From contig JABYQN010000009.1 of the NCBI GenBank assembly GCA_022606135.1, positions 149,001 to 213,000 of the forward strand: a stretch of DNA of 64,000 nucleotides, given 5' to 3'. Position 1 is the first letter of the stretch. Each line of letters starts with the position of its first letter. A model generated the notes under the pieces. It was not told the DNA's origin and searched no databases. It saw nothing but the letters and a program-made list of their open reading frames with translations. The translations under genes were made by a program, and so were the position numbers. Source of the DNA: Fomes fomentarius (Eukaryota; Basidiomycota; Agaricomycetes; Polyporales; Polyporaceae). Below, piece after piece: positions 11,300 through 23,004 of the stretch.

Positions 11300-12950
11300 G
11301 TTGAGGAGCAGGGCTTATACTTGACCTTTGCGACCTGTTGTGTAGTATCAACAGTCACAAAAACATGTTGCGTAGTGTAGTTCCCAAACAAAATGGGTCT
11401 TGACGCAACGTTGTGTCACGATTGTCCACATCAAAACAACGACCTGGTGACGTCATGGAGAAGCACCAAAGGATCAGCACATATTGTTCAAGTTCAACCG
11501 TGGATGGGAGAGTGTAGTCACCCAAGCTAAAAACATGTTCAACAAGATATTGGGGAAACGCAGCCAAGGAGAGAACCACGGGGGACAAGGGAGACAGCGA
11601 GAGAGAAAAAGGATCTCGTTGATGACTGCGAGGCGGGCGTCTGTAACACTTACGAGTGGTAGCATGTGAAAAAAATCAGGCCTTAGTACCAACCGCCAAA
11701 GAACTTCCAATTACAAACAACAAAGAAGCGAAAGATACAGCCTCATACAACAATAGAGCTCCGCATGGGAGGGACCCGCGATTGGCGCACGCGGGCGGCA
11801 AGCGCTCAAGGGAATTCACTGGGGGCATTGGGCTGTGTAACCAGGTGTTACACAGTGATTACATCATGATTAAGATCCAAATGTAGTCGTCATTTAACGG
11901 CCTGTTATATTATGGATAAATTTCAAATATCTCTATGGTGTGATGTCACTGTAACACAGAGGAATATAAAAAATGTAACATGATGTCTCATAATAAATGA
12001 GACCTTGATGTATTCAAAGCAAACACTGCTGTTACATGTGAAATATGTCCAGAGTGTGTACTAGGTGAGACTGCCCACCACAGTGAGTATACATCATGGT
12101 TACAATTGAAATGTAATCAGCATTTGCCATCTGTGGAACCATGGGTTGCATTGATTCTAAATCAGAGATATACTTCAAATTTGATCAGGCAGATAGTTTG
12201 GATGTAGCACACTGGTGAAGCAGTGTTACATTGTGGATTCATTTCAAATATGATCACTGTATAACTACAGTGAGACTCAAGGGAATATCATGAAGAAATA
12301 ATGATTACATTTCAAATGGCTCCATGATGTTATCACAATGTAATCACAGTGAGAAACCCACCAGAAACTACTAAAAGTACTAAGGAAATCAAGCTTGTGC
12401 ATACATAAGGAAATCAAGCTTGTACGTATACAATAAGAAGATCAAGCTCATATTTATATGATATGAAGATCAAGCTTGTGCATACACAAGGAAATCAAGC
12501 TTGTATGTACTGTTGAACTTCCAGACTGCTGGCTGTGCTCGGACCAGAGTTGTGTACACTTCATCAGGAAAAAACCACTTGTCTACAGAGCACTATGTAG
12601 TCTATGTAGTGGTGGTAGCCTGGTAGACAAGTCCCTTCTCAGTAGTCTCTGTAGCGCCCTCCAATACTCTGTAGCACCAAGCAATACTCTATAGGGCAAC
12701 ATAGAGCACCTGTAGCAGCCTATAGAGCTGATTCTTATATTGAATGCACTTCATATTGTCACAACCAGCTCACAAGGGACTTCATAAATATTCAGACAAG
12801 CAACATATTGTTAATGGCGAGGGAGAGACAGGTACAACATAACATGTACTACAGCAAGTACTACTACCAGTGCGAAGGCAGAGTATGCATACAGGCCATC
12901 TGACCAACAGATATCCAGGCTGGGGACACTAGAATACAACAGAAATCGGA
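11300..12950. repeat. AT-rich degenerate repeat island
   Basis: Composition drops to AT-rich and no coding signal remains. Variants of TTACATTTCAAAT and CACTGTAACACAG recur in both orientations between about 11830 and 12370, which suggests decayed copies of one element. A tandem array (separate entry) lies inside. This looks like mutated transposon-derived DNA; I could not define its ends. Confidence 0.5.
12382..12510. repeat. Tandem repeat, about five units of 25-28 bp
   Basis: The motif AAGGAAATCAAGCTTGT recurs five times with spacers such as GCATACAT and ACGTATACAAT. Units 1, 2 and 5 are nearly identical; units 3 and 4 carry GAAGATCAAGCT. It sits inside the AT-rich repeat island. Confidence 0.8.
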
Positions 12951-13190
12951 CGGCGGACATACAACAGAAAGCGGGTGGCAGACATGCAACAGAGAGCAGA
13001 GGGCAGAGAGAGCGGACAGCAGAAAGAGTGGACGGCAGACAGAGCAGACAGTGGACAGAGTGGGCAGTGGACAGAGCAGATAGTGGACAGAGCGGATGGC
13101 AGACAGAGCGGATGGCAGACAGAGTAGACAGCAGACACAGCAGATGGCAGACACAGCAGACAGCAGACAGAGCGGGAGGTGGACAGAAGG
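12950..13190. repeat. CAGA/GCAGACAGAG-rich low-complexity array
   Basis: About 240 bases of strongly purine-biased sequence built from GCAGACAGAGC-, GGCAGACA- and GTGGACAGAGC-like units. All three minus-strand frames read as Leu/Cys/Ser-rich repeats, which is an effect of the repeat and not a protein. It continues into mixed sequence with no recognisable gene. Confidence 0.75.
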
Positions 13191-13980
13191 AACTGACATT
13201 GATGATAGATATAAGTCTCAGGCTGATGCGGCACGACATCAGATACAACGTGTTGTTGAATGTGACCTTAAGGATCTTGGCAATCCAGCTTTGCATAGAG
13301 AATGGCTCTGACTACTCCAGGAGTGACCATCATGAGCAAGGAGTTAGCGAGGAGTGGTATCCAAGTCTGGTCAACAATCTTGAACAGACATCGAATACCA
13401 CTCCTCGCATCAACCCCTCTGCATGGTGGCTACAACTGGAATAGGCACAAGGCGGACACCCCAGGTAGATGGAAAGGGAAAAGGAGATGCACGTACTTTG
13501 AGGGAAGATGCACCCAAGGCTTCAGGGTCAGACGAAGCTGCAGTCAGACAGCAACTGAGCCTTTGGATCTGACAGCAAGAACTCAAGTCAGAGAACATGG
13601 AGAGGAACACAGACATCAGCCAGAAGAGACAGAGCCAGGTGGTGCACAGCAGCAAGACAGAAAGGCAAGCTCATCTGCACAAGAGGAGGAGGATGCAGAC
13701 TTGTCATGCGTCAAGACCTGTGTGCTGGCACTCGAACACTGAGGTGCTTACTGTCAGCCACACCTTCACAGTTCCAGCATCTATATTCTCACGCCATCTA
13801 TGACCCTCAGACTGCGTATTCACTCCTTTCCAAGGGTATAAACAGCTTTCTGTATACATGAACATACAGTTACTAATGACCAGAGGCTTGTATTGCATAC
13901 AAAGTGGATACATGAGTAGCTATATCTACGGCTCTCTACAGATGCCTACGGAGTGCTTGCGCAGCGCTATATAGCCTACA
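13190..13980. other. Repeat-island sequence without a supported gene
   Basis: Open frames exist on both strands but none shows a recognisable domain. The context suggests transposon remnants. Confidence 0.35.
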
Positions 13981-13999
13981 GATCCTACATAGCTGCCTG

Positions 14000-14530
14000 C
14001 ACAGCTCTGTGGAGAATGCTTTTTCCTGATGTTGTTTATGGTCATATGATTAGATAGGCTGTGTTCCTACTTACCATTTATGGTTTTCTTTGTTCTCTTA
14101 CTGTACTTTCCCATGACCATATGGTTACTGTGCATTCCTGTGCGTACCAGTGCATTCTACACTGCACCGGACTCTTCTAGACCTTATGTCTGACTCATGC
14201 TATGACTGTATCTGACTCATACGCTGATACGGACTCTGACTCATCGTCTTATGGCTACATGTGACTGCTTCATTTGCTGACTCATGGACTCATCCCTCAT
14301 GTATAAAAGCAGTCCCTTCTTCGCCTCTGCTCTTCAGTCGTTCGCTCACTGACTGAAGAGTAAGTCTCTTACCTACATATGCTCTACTACTTCTTACTGA
14401 CTTAGTACTTGTAGTCTCTCTCTGTTGTGACTTACAGGTACTTCACTATGCAATACAGTCGTTTGCTCACTGACTGAAGATCTCTCTCTGTTGTGACTTA
14501 CAGTCGCTCCTCGCCTTACAGGTTCAGAGT
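14000..14530 (+). mobile_element. Possible solo LTR or LTR remnant
   Basis: The stretch holds a TATA box (TATAAAAG) at about 14302, followed within 40 bases by CAGTCGTTCGCTCACTGACT. This is repeated at about 14457, and CTCTCTCTGTTGTGACTTAC also occurs twice (about 14417 and 14480). A Pol II promoter followed by short duplications inside a repeat island fits the U3/R/U5 layout of a fungal LTR retrotransposon. I could not find matching ends, a target duplication or any gag/pol frame, so the call is tentative. Confidence 0.35.
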
Positions 14531-14964
14531 TCATCATGTACAGTCCCTAATGTTGAATGTATGGCATGATTCTATGGGTGGCTCACACAGGTGCCCAACC
14601 GCTTACAAATGTCCACCCAATTCGGTCACGTTAGCCGCTGGAAGTACTTTGGGTAATGGGGAGGTCATGGAAGCACCAGTGGAAGCAATTGTTGGCGCCC
14701 AGAAAAATGTGGACCTTGCGATGGAGATTGTGGGGGCCTCATAGCTCCTAGGGAAAAAAGGAAAATTTTCCATTAAAGAGGGTGTGTAGAACTTTGGGTG
14801 TACAGAAAAAGAGGTGGAGGGGGCCAGTGGTTGTCGAGCTGTAAAAGTGTGGACAGGAAATGCGATATGGCCAGGAGCAGCCCTTATTTGGAGGACAGAA
14901 TCGCGATCCCACGGGACAATATACCGTTTTGCAATGCGCATGCCTCAGGACGTAATACGCATTA

Positions 14965-15349
14965 TTGATTGTTGTGGATGTCAGTCTCCGTCTCGCCTTG
15001 GACACGGCGTCCGCAGACTTCTGGGTCGTGTCCTCGGACTGTAACACGGGCGCATGCAGACTCCCCAGATACCCCCTCTCTTTCGAGAGCTCGACATTCG
15101 TTTCCGTCAACTCAAACTCGACGCCCATCGAAGTTCGCTACGCGGATGGAACAGGTACGCCGGATCCCACATATCATGATGCCCATGTCTATTTCCCCTC
15201 CTTTCCTGCACTTCGCCCCTTCACTGCACTCTGCGCGCGCTCCCGTCTACTACTTCCTTACCTCTTCTCCCCAGGTGCGGAAGGGTTTGTCGCGCAAGAG
15301 TCGATATCCATTGGTAGTATCACTGTGCCCAATCAAGCCTTTAGTGAGT
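14965..15349 (+). pseudogene. Truncated aspartic protease (pepsin family A1), N-terminal lobe only
   Basis: Fragment of a pepsin-like secreted aspartic protease. It contains LALDTASADFWVVSSDC, which holds the first catalytic Asp in a DTAS setting, then RYADGTG. A GTACGC...CCCCAG intron (about 15155-15275) follows, and the next exon reads EGFVAQESISIGSITVPNQA. That exon ends at a GTGAGT donor. The flap region is partly present, but the signal peptide, propeptide, second catalytic Asp and entire C-terminal lobe are missing. The repeat island ends just upstream, so insertion or deletion linked to it probably cut the gene. Confidence 0.75.
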
Positions 15350-15873
15350 GTTGAGACTGTCATTGTTCGTCGAGTTGTTTGCGGTGCTCTTCGTGCGAAG
15401 AGCGGACTATTGTGCTGCGGACGAGTTCAACTAGCACTGAGCTATTTTTGCAATCCATGACTGGGAAGTTCTCGAACCCCCTCATTCCCGTCCGTGAAGT
15501 ATCTACTGTACATCATCCCAGCCTATTGTGGAAACGACGGATTGCATTATGGACGATTTGCGTTCATGGTAAAAGAACTTTGGAAGCCGCTACTAGTATT
15601 ACATCCATGCCGAAAACACGTTACAAGACTCATTCCATTGTCCACATCACTATCCACGTCACGCCGAGACGGACGAGAACCTATTACGCTACATATGCCA
15701 TTGTAATGATCCAGGGAAACAGCATGGGGTGAATGTACCAAGCGCGAGGTTCTTGTGAATCTCTTCTCGGATGGACTTTCGCATCTGGATAATCTCCTGC
15801 AGGTGAGATCGTCGGAGACATGTCAGCAGCATTTTGACACATGAATGGGGAAAGCAATACGATGCCAGTACGA
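15350..15873. other. No gene seen downstream of the protease fragment
   Basis: I searched for the missing C-terminal protease lobe and found none. Short open frames here have no recognisable content. Confidence 0.35.
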
Positions 15874-16512
15874 TCATCGGTGACGACGAACCTCACGTTC
15901 ATTGCCTATGTAACCTCGGGTCCAGACTGCGTTGCTGGGGACGACATGGAACTCCATATCTTGACGGTGGAAGCCCACTTGCTCGCGAGTTTTATCGTCG
16001 GGAAGTAGACAGTTCGAGGCCTCGATAAAATTCGCTATGGCCCGCTCATCTTGCGCGTTAGGCTTGTTCCTGTTGCCCTGCTGGTGCTTCCTGAAGGCAC
16101 CGGCCTGGATGAAGAGACGCTTGCGCCACGGCTCCTGATCCACTACGACCTTTAGAGCTGTGCAGTGTGAGTAGGCTCGTCGATGTGGTATATCAAAAAG
16201 CCTCAACAACGGACTCGACGGTATCTCTAGTTTTGTACGAAGCTCGGGAGGGGCTTCCTGGCGCACACGCCGAAAGCAGGACACGTATCTGTGGAATAAC
16301 TTGTCCTCCCTCCTCAAACGCGCATCCTCCTCGGATTCTCGGTCTCCTTTATCTTCATCGTCTTCTTTCTCCTGCTCCTCTTCTTCCACCCCCTCGTCAG
16401 GGCTGTCGGGCGTGCTGGGGCGCGTCGGGTCATCGAAGACATTCCCGTAACTTTCTAAATATATTCTCATGCTGTTTTCAGGGACGACAAAGGCAGTAAT
16501 GTAGACGGCCAT
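15874..16512 (-). CDS. Hypothetical protein with an acidic stretch
   Basis: A single open frame of 212 residues starting MAVYITAFVVPENSMRIYL. It has a Glu/Asp-rich segment at about residues 35-70 and a mixed C-terminal half (DQEPWRKRLFIQAGAF). I recognise no family. It may be one exon of a larger gene or a remnant; no splice partner was found. Confidence 0.35.
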   Translation of the reverse strand: MAVYITAFVVPENSMRIYLESYGNVFDDPTRPSTPDSPDEGVEEEEQEKEDDEDKGDRESEEDARLRREDKLFHRYVSCFRRVRQEAPPELRTKLEIPSSPLLRLFDIPHRRAYSHCTALKVVVDQEPWRKRLFIQAGAFRKHQQGNRNKPNAQDERAIANFIEASNCLLPDDKTREQVGFHRQDMEFHVVPSNAVWTRGYIGNEREVRRHR

Positions 16513-17523
16513 GACTTCGAGAGAAGAGTCGAAAGTGGAATCGAGCGAGGTGATGAAGGGGTGATGAAGGCATGGGTTGAACGTGGTTCGTGATGGAGGG
16601 ATTGTGGCTGGCGCCAGTCCCGCCAGCTGATTACGTGTGTTTGATGCCAGCCGCTCAATTGGTTTCGGTTAGACCAGACACGGCTCTCCACAACGCCCCT
16701 TTGAGTCTGAACTTGAACTAGCCGAACGGAACGTATCTGTATGTTGTCTCTGCTCACATTCGCAAGATATTCCAACTAATTCATCTGTAAGATTTGCTCA
16801 CGACGATCCCGATGTTCCCCTACCGCTCAAGCTCAGGATCGGGAGTTGGAGGGACGATACGCCGACCAGCCAATTCCAACAATATGGTCCGATCAACAAC
16901 CTGCAAAGTCAGTTGGTCGAGTCCGAATATTGTATATGCATACCATGCGTTGTGCACCGTACCGAGCACTGGGGCTTCTTACGAGTAGTAGTAGTGTCAG
17001 TGTTTGTCGGCTCGTGGGCACCTGACGATCGAGAGTCCCACTGGCGGGGCCTCACTCGTGATACATACAGCCTGAGAGAAGAGGACTCAGTAAGGCAACA
17101 ATCCATAGATTCAGGAGTACGTAGGTACATACCTGCGCCTTCGTCCTGTTCAAGAGCTTCCCCAAGCAATGTTAGTACAGCTGTTGTCGCCCAAGTAAGG
17201 GACGATACCACGTCCGCTGGAACCACATCGCATCGCACTTACAGCTTGCATCATCAAACCCACTCTCAGTCTCAAACCTCCGTGGCGTAGTCTGTCACGC
17301 AGAGTCCCATCATACCAACCACCGTGGCTGGAGTACGCTGCGTTCTATTCTCCATCGTACCACGCAAGATCTGACACAAGTCTAGCAACAAGAAGTCCAT
17401 ATAACTGTATTAACGAAGATCGTATTAGTACGGTATATCGAGAGCAAGCGACGAGAGCTTCTATGTCACCAAGAGCGAACCCCACAGTCGACCCAACCGT
17501 GCCGTGCCAAACGCAAAGCGAGT
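16513..17523. other. Intergenic, no supported gene
   Basis: Only short unconnected frames occur between the acidic ORF and the 3' end of the UBX gene. I see nothing specific. Confidence 0.4.
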
Positions 17524-20482
17524 TCACTCGCTCTCGGTATGGTACTCATCGTCATCGTCCTCCTGCTCCGAGCCCGCCTTGGCCTTGCCTTTCGCCTTCA
17601 GACCGTCCTCGTCCGCAACAAGCTCGACGACGACCTGTCCACCGCCCTTCAGCACGTCAATCTCACCGATCTTCTTCGCTGCCTCCCAAGAAATCTCCCG
17701 CCGAGGGTACGCCAGCACGAGCTTGAAGCCCCACCACTTCTCCGGTATCCGCCCTGACTTCTGCATCTCTCCACTGAGGCCGTCCTCCCCGACCCAGCCG
17801 CCCTCCGGAGGCGCCACCGGGTCCGCATCCTGGATGAACTCTGGCGGGATGAACAGCGAGTCGACGTAGGCGTACAGAGCGGTAAGCAGGTCGTTTTCGC
17901 CAAAGAACCGCACAACACGACGCCCATCGGGCATCCGCACGCCAACGCGCATCGTCTTACCCCGCGCAGCTTCACCAGGACGCGGTTCACGCTGTACGAG
18001 CCCGCGGCGGATCCAGCGACGCCACGCCATCCGGTGCAAGTCCCATGCCGCCTTCGCCTCCTCGGCGCGGCGACGCTCCTCCGCTGCCCGTGCCTCTGCA
18101 TCCACTGCACGCTGCTGCTCCTCTGCCCTCGCGCGCTCTTCACTGCGGCGCTGTTGAATGCGCTCCGCGTCTTTCTTGCGAGATTCCTCGAAGGCGCGGT
18201 CTTGCTCGGCTCGGAGCGCCCGTTCGCGCTCGCGTTCGGCGGCTTGCGCACGGAGCTTGGCAAGGAAGGGGTTGACACGGGGCAGAAGGTGCTCGTTGAG
18301 GTGGTTGACAAGTGTCTGTGCGGCAGTGGGTGCGGACGTGGACGGGATAGAGGGTCCTTGGTGACGCGAGAGGATGGTCATTGTTGGCGCTGGTGGCGAC
18401 GCAGATGCAGGTGCGCGGCGAGGCTGCAGAGCGATGAAGGCAACAAAGGGGTACGTCGTGGCTTGGAGCTTCTGTGCAGCTGTACAGGGTTGTCAGAGGA
18501 TTTCTTTTCAATTTTGTACCATGGTACATACCGCTCCAAGCTTCCCTGTCACGGATGTCACCACCCCAGACGAGGAAATCGTTCTCTTGAATGGTACGGA
18601 GGAGACTAGGATCGGTGAGGGTGCTCCTGCGATGTTGTCAGCCAACCGAAACTCGTCATTTCGAAGAAGAGATATGTACCGCTTGAACTCAGCATCGTCA
18701 TCATGCTCCTCGCTAACGATCACGATGCATCCGATCTTCATGTCCTTCTGACACGTCCGCGCAAACTCTTCGTAGCCTCCCAGGAAGAAGTCAGGAAGCA
18801 ACTTCGAGTCGGACTCCAGGCCACCGCTCGAGCCATCCTCGTACGTGTTACCGCCGCGAGCAGTCAGAGTAGACGGACCCGCCACACCAGATGCGACACT
18901 GTGGCCATTGCTCTGTTGCTGCTTCCTGTTCGTGCCGCGACTAATGCATACGGCGCCAGTCTCCTCCTCGAGGGCACGAATCCAGCGCTCTGCAACGCTC
19001 TTAGGGTCTCTCGGCTCGCGCCCGGGTCCAGGTCCGAGCGGGCGGTACGAGAAAGTGAAGGGTCCAACGCTCGGGAGAGGAATTCGAAGTGCACGGAGGA
19101 TGAATCGAAGGAGGGAGAATATTGGATATAATGGAATCGCGAGGATGTTGAATACAACGCGAATTGGACGGAGCAACATTGACGAGAGGGAGTTCGACTC
19201 CTGCATATCGGGTCAGTCGCGATTGCGGTTACGAACGGCAATTTGAAGGCGTACCACTGCTCGGAATTCTCGCCCACTCCTTCGGCCGCTCAAGAGTCCT
19301 TGTTCAGAATCGTCGATGTCAAACTCTTCGATGGTCGCGGCTGCTTCTGGTGCGGCTGGGGGCGGCGGCGGCGGCGGTACGCCGTCGAAGACAATTTCTG
19401 CAGCGAGCTATGAAGCATAGTCAGCATTGACGTTCATATTCAGCACAAAGAACACTGCATCTGACGCATTGCGATAATCAACAGCATGAGAAGGGGTACG
19501 ACCCACAACCCGCACAAACACCATAATGAATGGCGAGACTCGCCACCAGATAGCAAGGGGCCCGTGTCAGAAAATCTGAGCACGCATAGTCAAGACAGAG
19601 AAACGACTACAGGTCCTGACCTGCTGGCATATTTGTAGACACGGGTGGAGCATCCTCAATCTTTGCCACACCAGTCAAGTGGCCAACGGAACAACGTCTC
19701 CGTCACGCCACTCTGGAGTACCTCACTTGGCGATGTCGCGCATTCAGCAGGTCATCGGTTTCAAAACATCGTACAGGCGAGTGTGGGCTATGTGTAGGTC
19801 CATCCAACTTCCCCTCGTACGTTGGACAGCATCTTACTGTTTAATTCCCAAGCCGGCGTGTATGAAAAGACGACAGTAGGATGAGAAGCGTGACAACGGG
19901 ATAGCAGGGTCGAGGAATGGTCACTCGGCCAGGTGCAAAATGCGGGATTCAGTGCGAGATGGAGTCAATAGTTTTCCAAGCGCATGAGCCATACCTTCAA
20001 CACGTTATCACAGGCCACGATCCGGAGTGGGCGAGGTCATGACCTGTGATACATATGCAAATACATCGTCAGCGAAACCGCCATCAAGGACGAATCGCCG
20101 AGCCGTAGACTCTAGACGTAATGACATCACACCGTCCGACGTAACTGCTATACCCGTTCCGGTCGCGCAGACATGACGGAGGACGTTAACCACACGCTAC
20201 GCCCAAAAGGAAGACCCCACAAGACACTTTGAACCAGCGATGAGACGTGAGAGCAAGAATCAAGCAAGGACTTCCTATCCCGCACCTCCAGAACGGTGGC
20301 GGTGGAAATGCCTCGGAATATATAGACATGAAAAGCAGCAAAGGAACGACTGTGCTCACCTGTACATCCCAGTCTACACTCGCCAGCACACCTATAGCGA
20401 CTTCCGCGTCGCCACCGTTGGTGAGAGCCTGAAGCTGGGCGAGCGCGTCTCGCTGAGCTGGCGACAAAGACTCGACGTCCAT
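17524..20482 (-). CDS. UBX2: UBA-UAS-UBX domain ERAD protein (Ubx2/FAF2-UBXD8 type)
   Basis: ER-membrane adaptor that recruits the Cdc48/p97 ATPase to ubiquitinated substrates in ER-associated degradation. Five exons (20482-20360, 19407-19255, 19200-18680, 18626-18532, 18479-17524) join in frame to 615 residues. Residues 1-41 are a UBA domain (LSPAQRDALAQLQALTNGGD ... SVDWDVQ) that continues as LAAEIVFDG. At ~96-130 a hydrophobic hairpin (VVFNILAIPLYPIFSLLRFI) should insert in the membrane. A thioredoxin-like UAS domain follows (LVWGGDIRDREAW, ATTYPFVAFIAL). Next comes a long Arg/Glu/Ala-rich coiled coil (~340-430), then a C-terminal UBX domain (RVGVRMPDGRRVVRFF) and an acidic tail. Intron 1 is 952 nt, far longer than the others. 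It is divergent from the CUE gene, with 274 bp between start codons. Confidence 0.9.
19408..20359 (-). other. Unusually long first intron of the UBX gene
   Basis: The intron is 952 nt, against 45-75 nt for most others in the window. It starts GTGAGC and ends TAG. A 61-codon open stretch at 20193-20008 (minus; STARRFVLDGGFADDVFAYV) lies inside. It could be an inserted remnant or an alternative exon; I recognise nothing. Confidence 0.6.
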
Positions 20483-20756
20483 GGATACAGATGAGATTGG
20501 GAAGGAGCGTCGAGAGCAGCACGAACTGCTAGTTGGGTATATATTAGTGCTGGGGCGAGAGAGTGCAGATATGGAACGGAAGCCAGCAGGCTGGTGGCTG
20601 GTGGACGCTGCGAGACCGCCTTCGTGTACCGATATTGGTCGGATGACATAAGCAGCCTGGTGCAGAGTACTGAGCGTCACCCGATATTGGTTCTCGTCCA
20701 CATTATCCACCACCGCTCGCTCGTCTCCTCTTCTGGGTCCCTCTTCGTCTATCGGG
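20483..20756. promoter_or_regulatory. Shared promoter of the divergent UBX and CUE genes
   Basis: The two start codons lie 274 bp apart on opposite strands, so both genes must be driven from this stretch. A TATA-like TATATATTA lies at 20538-20546. The arrangement would allow co-regulation of two ERAD components, for example under ER stress, but no specific response element was identified. Confidence 0.6.
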
Positions 20757-21938
20757 ATGGGAGAAGTAGTAAACGTCCTTGTTGCCGTCGCCGTGGTTGT
20801 CCTTGTTGTGCGTTGGTTCTCGTCTGGTGGGTTCGGTATCTTTCCCTGGTACTCTAGCTGGTCTGATGAGGGCCTCCTGGTCATGCGTTCCTCGCTTCTG
20901 GCTTCCGTTCATCCCGTATATGCTTGGAAATATGGCAGGGGGCAAGGAGAGTACAGGCGCACCCTCAGCATCAACTGTTCTGGGTTTCAGACCGAAGAAC
21001 GTTACTCCGGAGATGGTGCGTCGGGTCTTGGGTTCTTGTCCTTCACGGCTTACAGTCATTCTAGGTCGAAACAGTCCACAGCATGTTCCCTGACATCCCA
21101 AGGTGAGCGTACAGTTGCTTCTGTACCGTACCGCGCTTGTTCCTCTCGATTTCGCGATTCTTCCGGTTCCACCGAGACGGTCCCCTCCATTTGAGGTATG
21201 AAACATCGCACGAGCAGTGGGAAATGGTTGTCCGGAACGTATACTCTGAATCGGTACCCAATCACTATGCAATGACCCTCGACTACTCTGCTTGCTGTTT
21301 ACTCTGTCGCGTGGTGATTGAGCGCTATATCGACTTCCGGGAGGGCCGGGGCAGAGGTATCTATCAGTACAGCTGACACGCCTCTGACCGCAGTGAAAAC
21401 ATTCGATACGACCTGCTCAGGACAGGGAACGTTCAGCAGACATCCAACAAGATCCTAGAGCGTGGGTTCCTGCCACCAGTATGTAGCATCTCGACTGCGC
21501 CGATGTCGTCGGACCGACACTCACCCTTCGCGCCATAGCCTCCCGCAGCATATTATGACCTTTACCCGCGAACCACAAACCCTGCGGCACCTGCGCCCCA
21601 GCCCGCACGTCCGAACAATGCGAACGCCACCGCAGGCCCCTCAAAATCCAAGAAAGAGGAGAACCTGATCACGCGTTATCACCTCGAGGGTCGGACGACC
21701 GCTACTTCAGTCGGCGTGGCTCCGGAGGAGGTGGGCGGGAAGTCGGTCTGGGAAGATACCGCCGAGAGACGAGAGGCGAGCCTGCGGGAGCGCAAGGCGC
21801 GGATGATCCTCGCCGCCCGAGAGTTTGTCCAATTTTTTTTTCTCCTTGAAATATGTCGTGACTCACCTGTGATCCCGTTCCCGTAGACGACTGTTGGCGC
21901 TGCACGCAAAAGATGCGGTGGGAAGCGCATCCTCCTGA
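20757..21938 (+). CDS. CUE1: Cue1-type CUE domain protein (ERAD ubiquitin-conjugation factor)
   Basis: ER-anchored protein that by family binds ubiquitin and recruits/activates the conjugating enzyme Ubc7 in ER-associated degradation. Six exons (20757-20826, 20939-21015, 21065-21102, 21394-21478, 21539-21822, 21887-21938) join in frame to 201 residues, close to the ~200 residues of yeast Cue1. Residues 1-22 are a Val-rich N-terminal membrane anchor. A CUE domain lies at ~45-90: VTPEMVETVHSMFPDIP, then NIRYDLLRTGNVQQTSNKIL and ERGFLPP. The C-terminal third has a charged helix (WEDTAERREASLRERKARM) where a Ubc7-binding region is expected. Divergent from the UBX gene. The last donor (GTTTGT) is weak, so the final ~17 residues are less sure. 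Confidence 0.85.
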
Positions 21939-23004
21939 TTCAACTTGGGAGCTCCTGGCACACTTATTCCCGCAGAGACGGACTGACTGGTATTTAGCTG
22001 GAATCTGGAGGTCTGTCGTCGACTATTATTGTAATTAATGTCCTTTTCGCCACTCTACCTCCGCCCCTATGTTACAAGCCTCGGGGAAGGTTGAGCTTCG
22101 TGCCGGAGTTCGCTCTGCGGCTCAGCCTCGTGCGTGCATCATTCATTGAAATAAGTGGCGTGTCGGCGTCGCGAGAATTTACATACAACCGACATGCGAA
22201 CAGGCGATGTTCGTACGTCTGTGAAACAACCACAGGCTGGGCAGACGCGTAGACCCTGGTGCCGTCAACCGTATGTTGTGGTGATCTTGGATGCCGGAAG
22301 CACGCCATCCGCACACCCATCCTTCGTCCTTCGTATAGGTGCCGCTGTCAGATTCAATCGAGCCCTGTCCACACTCATACCGTCCCTCGAACATGTCTGG
22401 CCTTGGCATCGGTGTTTGGAGGGGAACGTAAGAAGGGTCGACAGATGCCGCTGACTGTGAAGATGGACTGAATGGACGGCGCTTATGGGAGTATACTGGC
22501 CAAACAAGGCAGGTGTTGTATAACCACGATCGAAACAGCGTGCTTGCCACGAAGTTTGTAGCTTGTAGTATGGTGGGATTCCTCGCGCTCCCCATGGTAC
22601 GGTACTTGTGTTCAGCGTGCGGTACAATGGAGATGAACATGCAGTACACAGTACACGATGCTCCAATGCAACGAACCTCACGACGACTGCCTGATGACGG
22701 ACAATCACACTCGAAGTGGCCCGCGACTATCGACAGAAACATATTCCCGACCGAAGATCATGCATGATGAGCTCTGCAACCTCCGTATCATCAGCGCATA
22801 AGATCCGAGGCCACGCAATCACACAGTGGAAATGATAGGGAAATCCTTCTTCGCTCTCGCATGTATTAGGGTATGGAAACTCGCGCGGGTATAACCGCTA
22901 CGGCCTACAGTCGTACACTACCAAACTATGATAGTCGATTGAATGTAGTCATCGAATCAAGGACGCTAGGCAAGACAGTAGCAAGCACGAGGAGACCTTG
23001 GCGT
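21939..23004. other. Intergenic between CUE gene and secreted-protein gene
   Basis: Open frames on the minus strand around 22265-22742 show no domain-like content and no matching splice chain. I see no gene. Confidence 0.4.

Noticed and set aside
12811..13296. Leu/Cys/Ser-repeat proteins in all three minus-strand frames
   Set aside because: Direct translation of the CAGA-rich repeat; the same low-complexity pattern appears in every frame, so it is not a gene.
14690..14712. TTGGCGCCCAG resembling a retroviral primer-binding site
   Set aside because: It is not placed directly after a defined LTR end and no gag/pol follows, so the match is probably chance.
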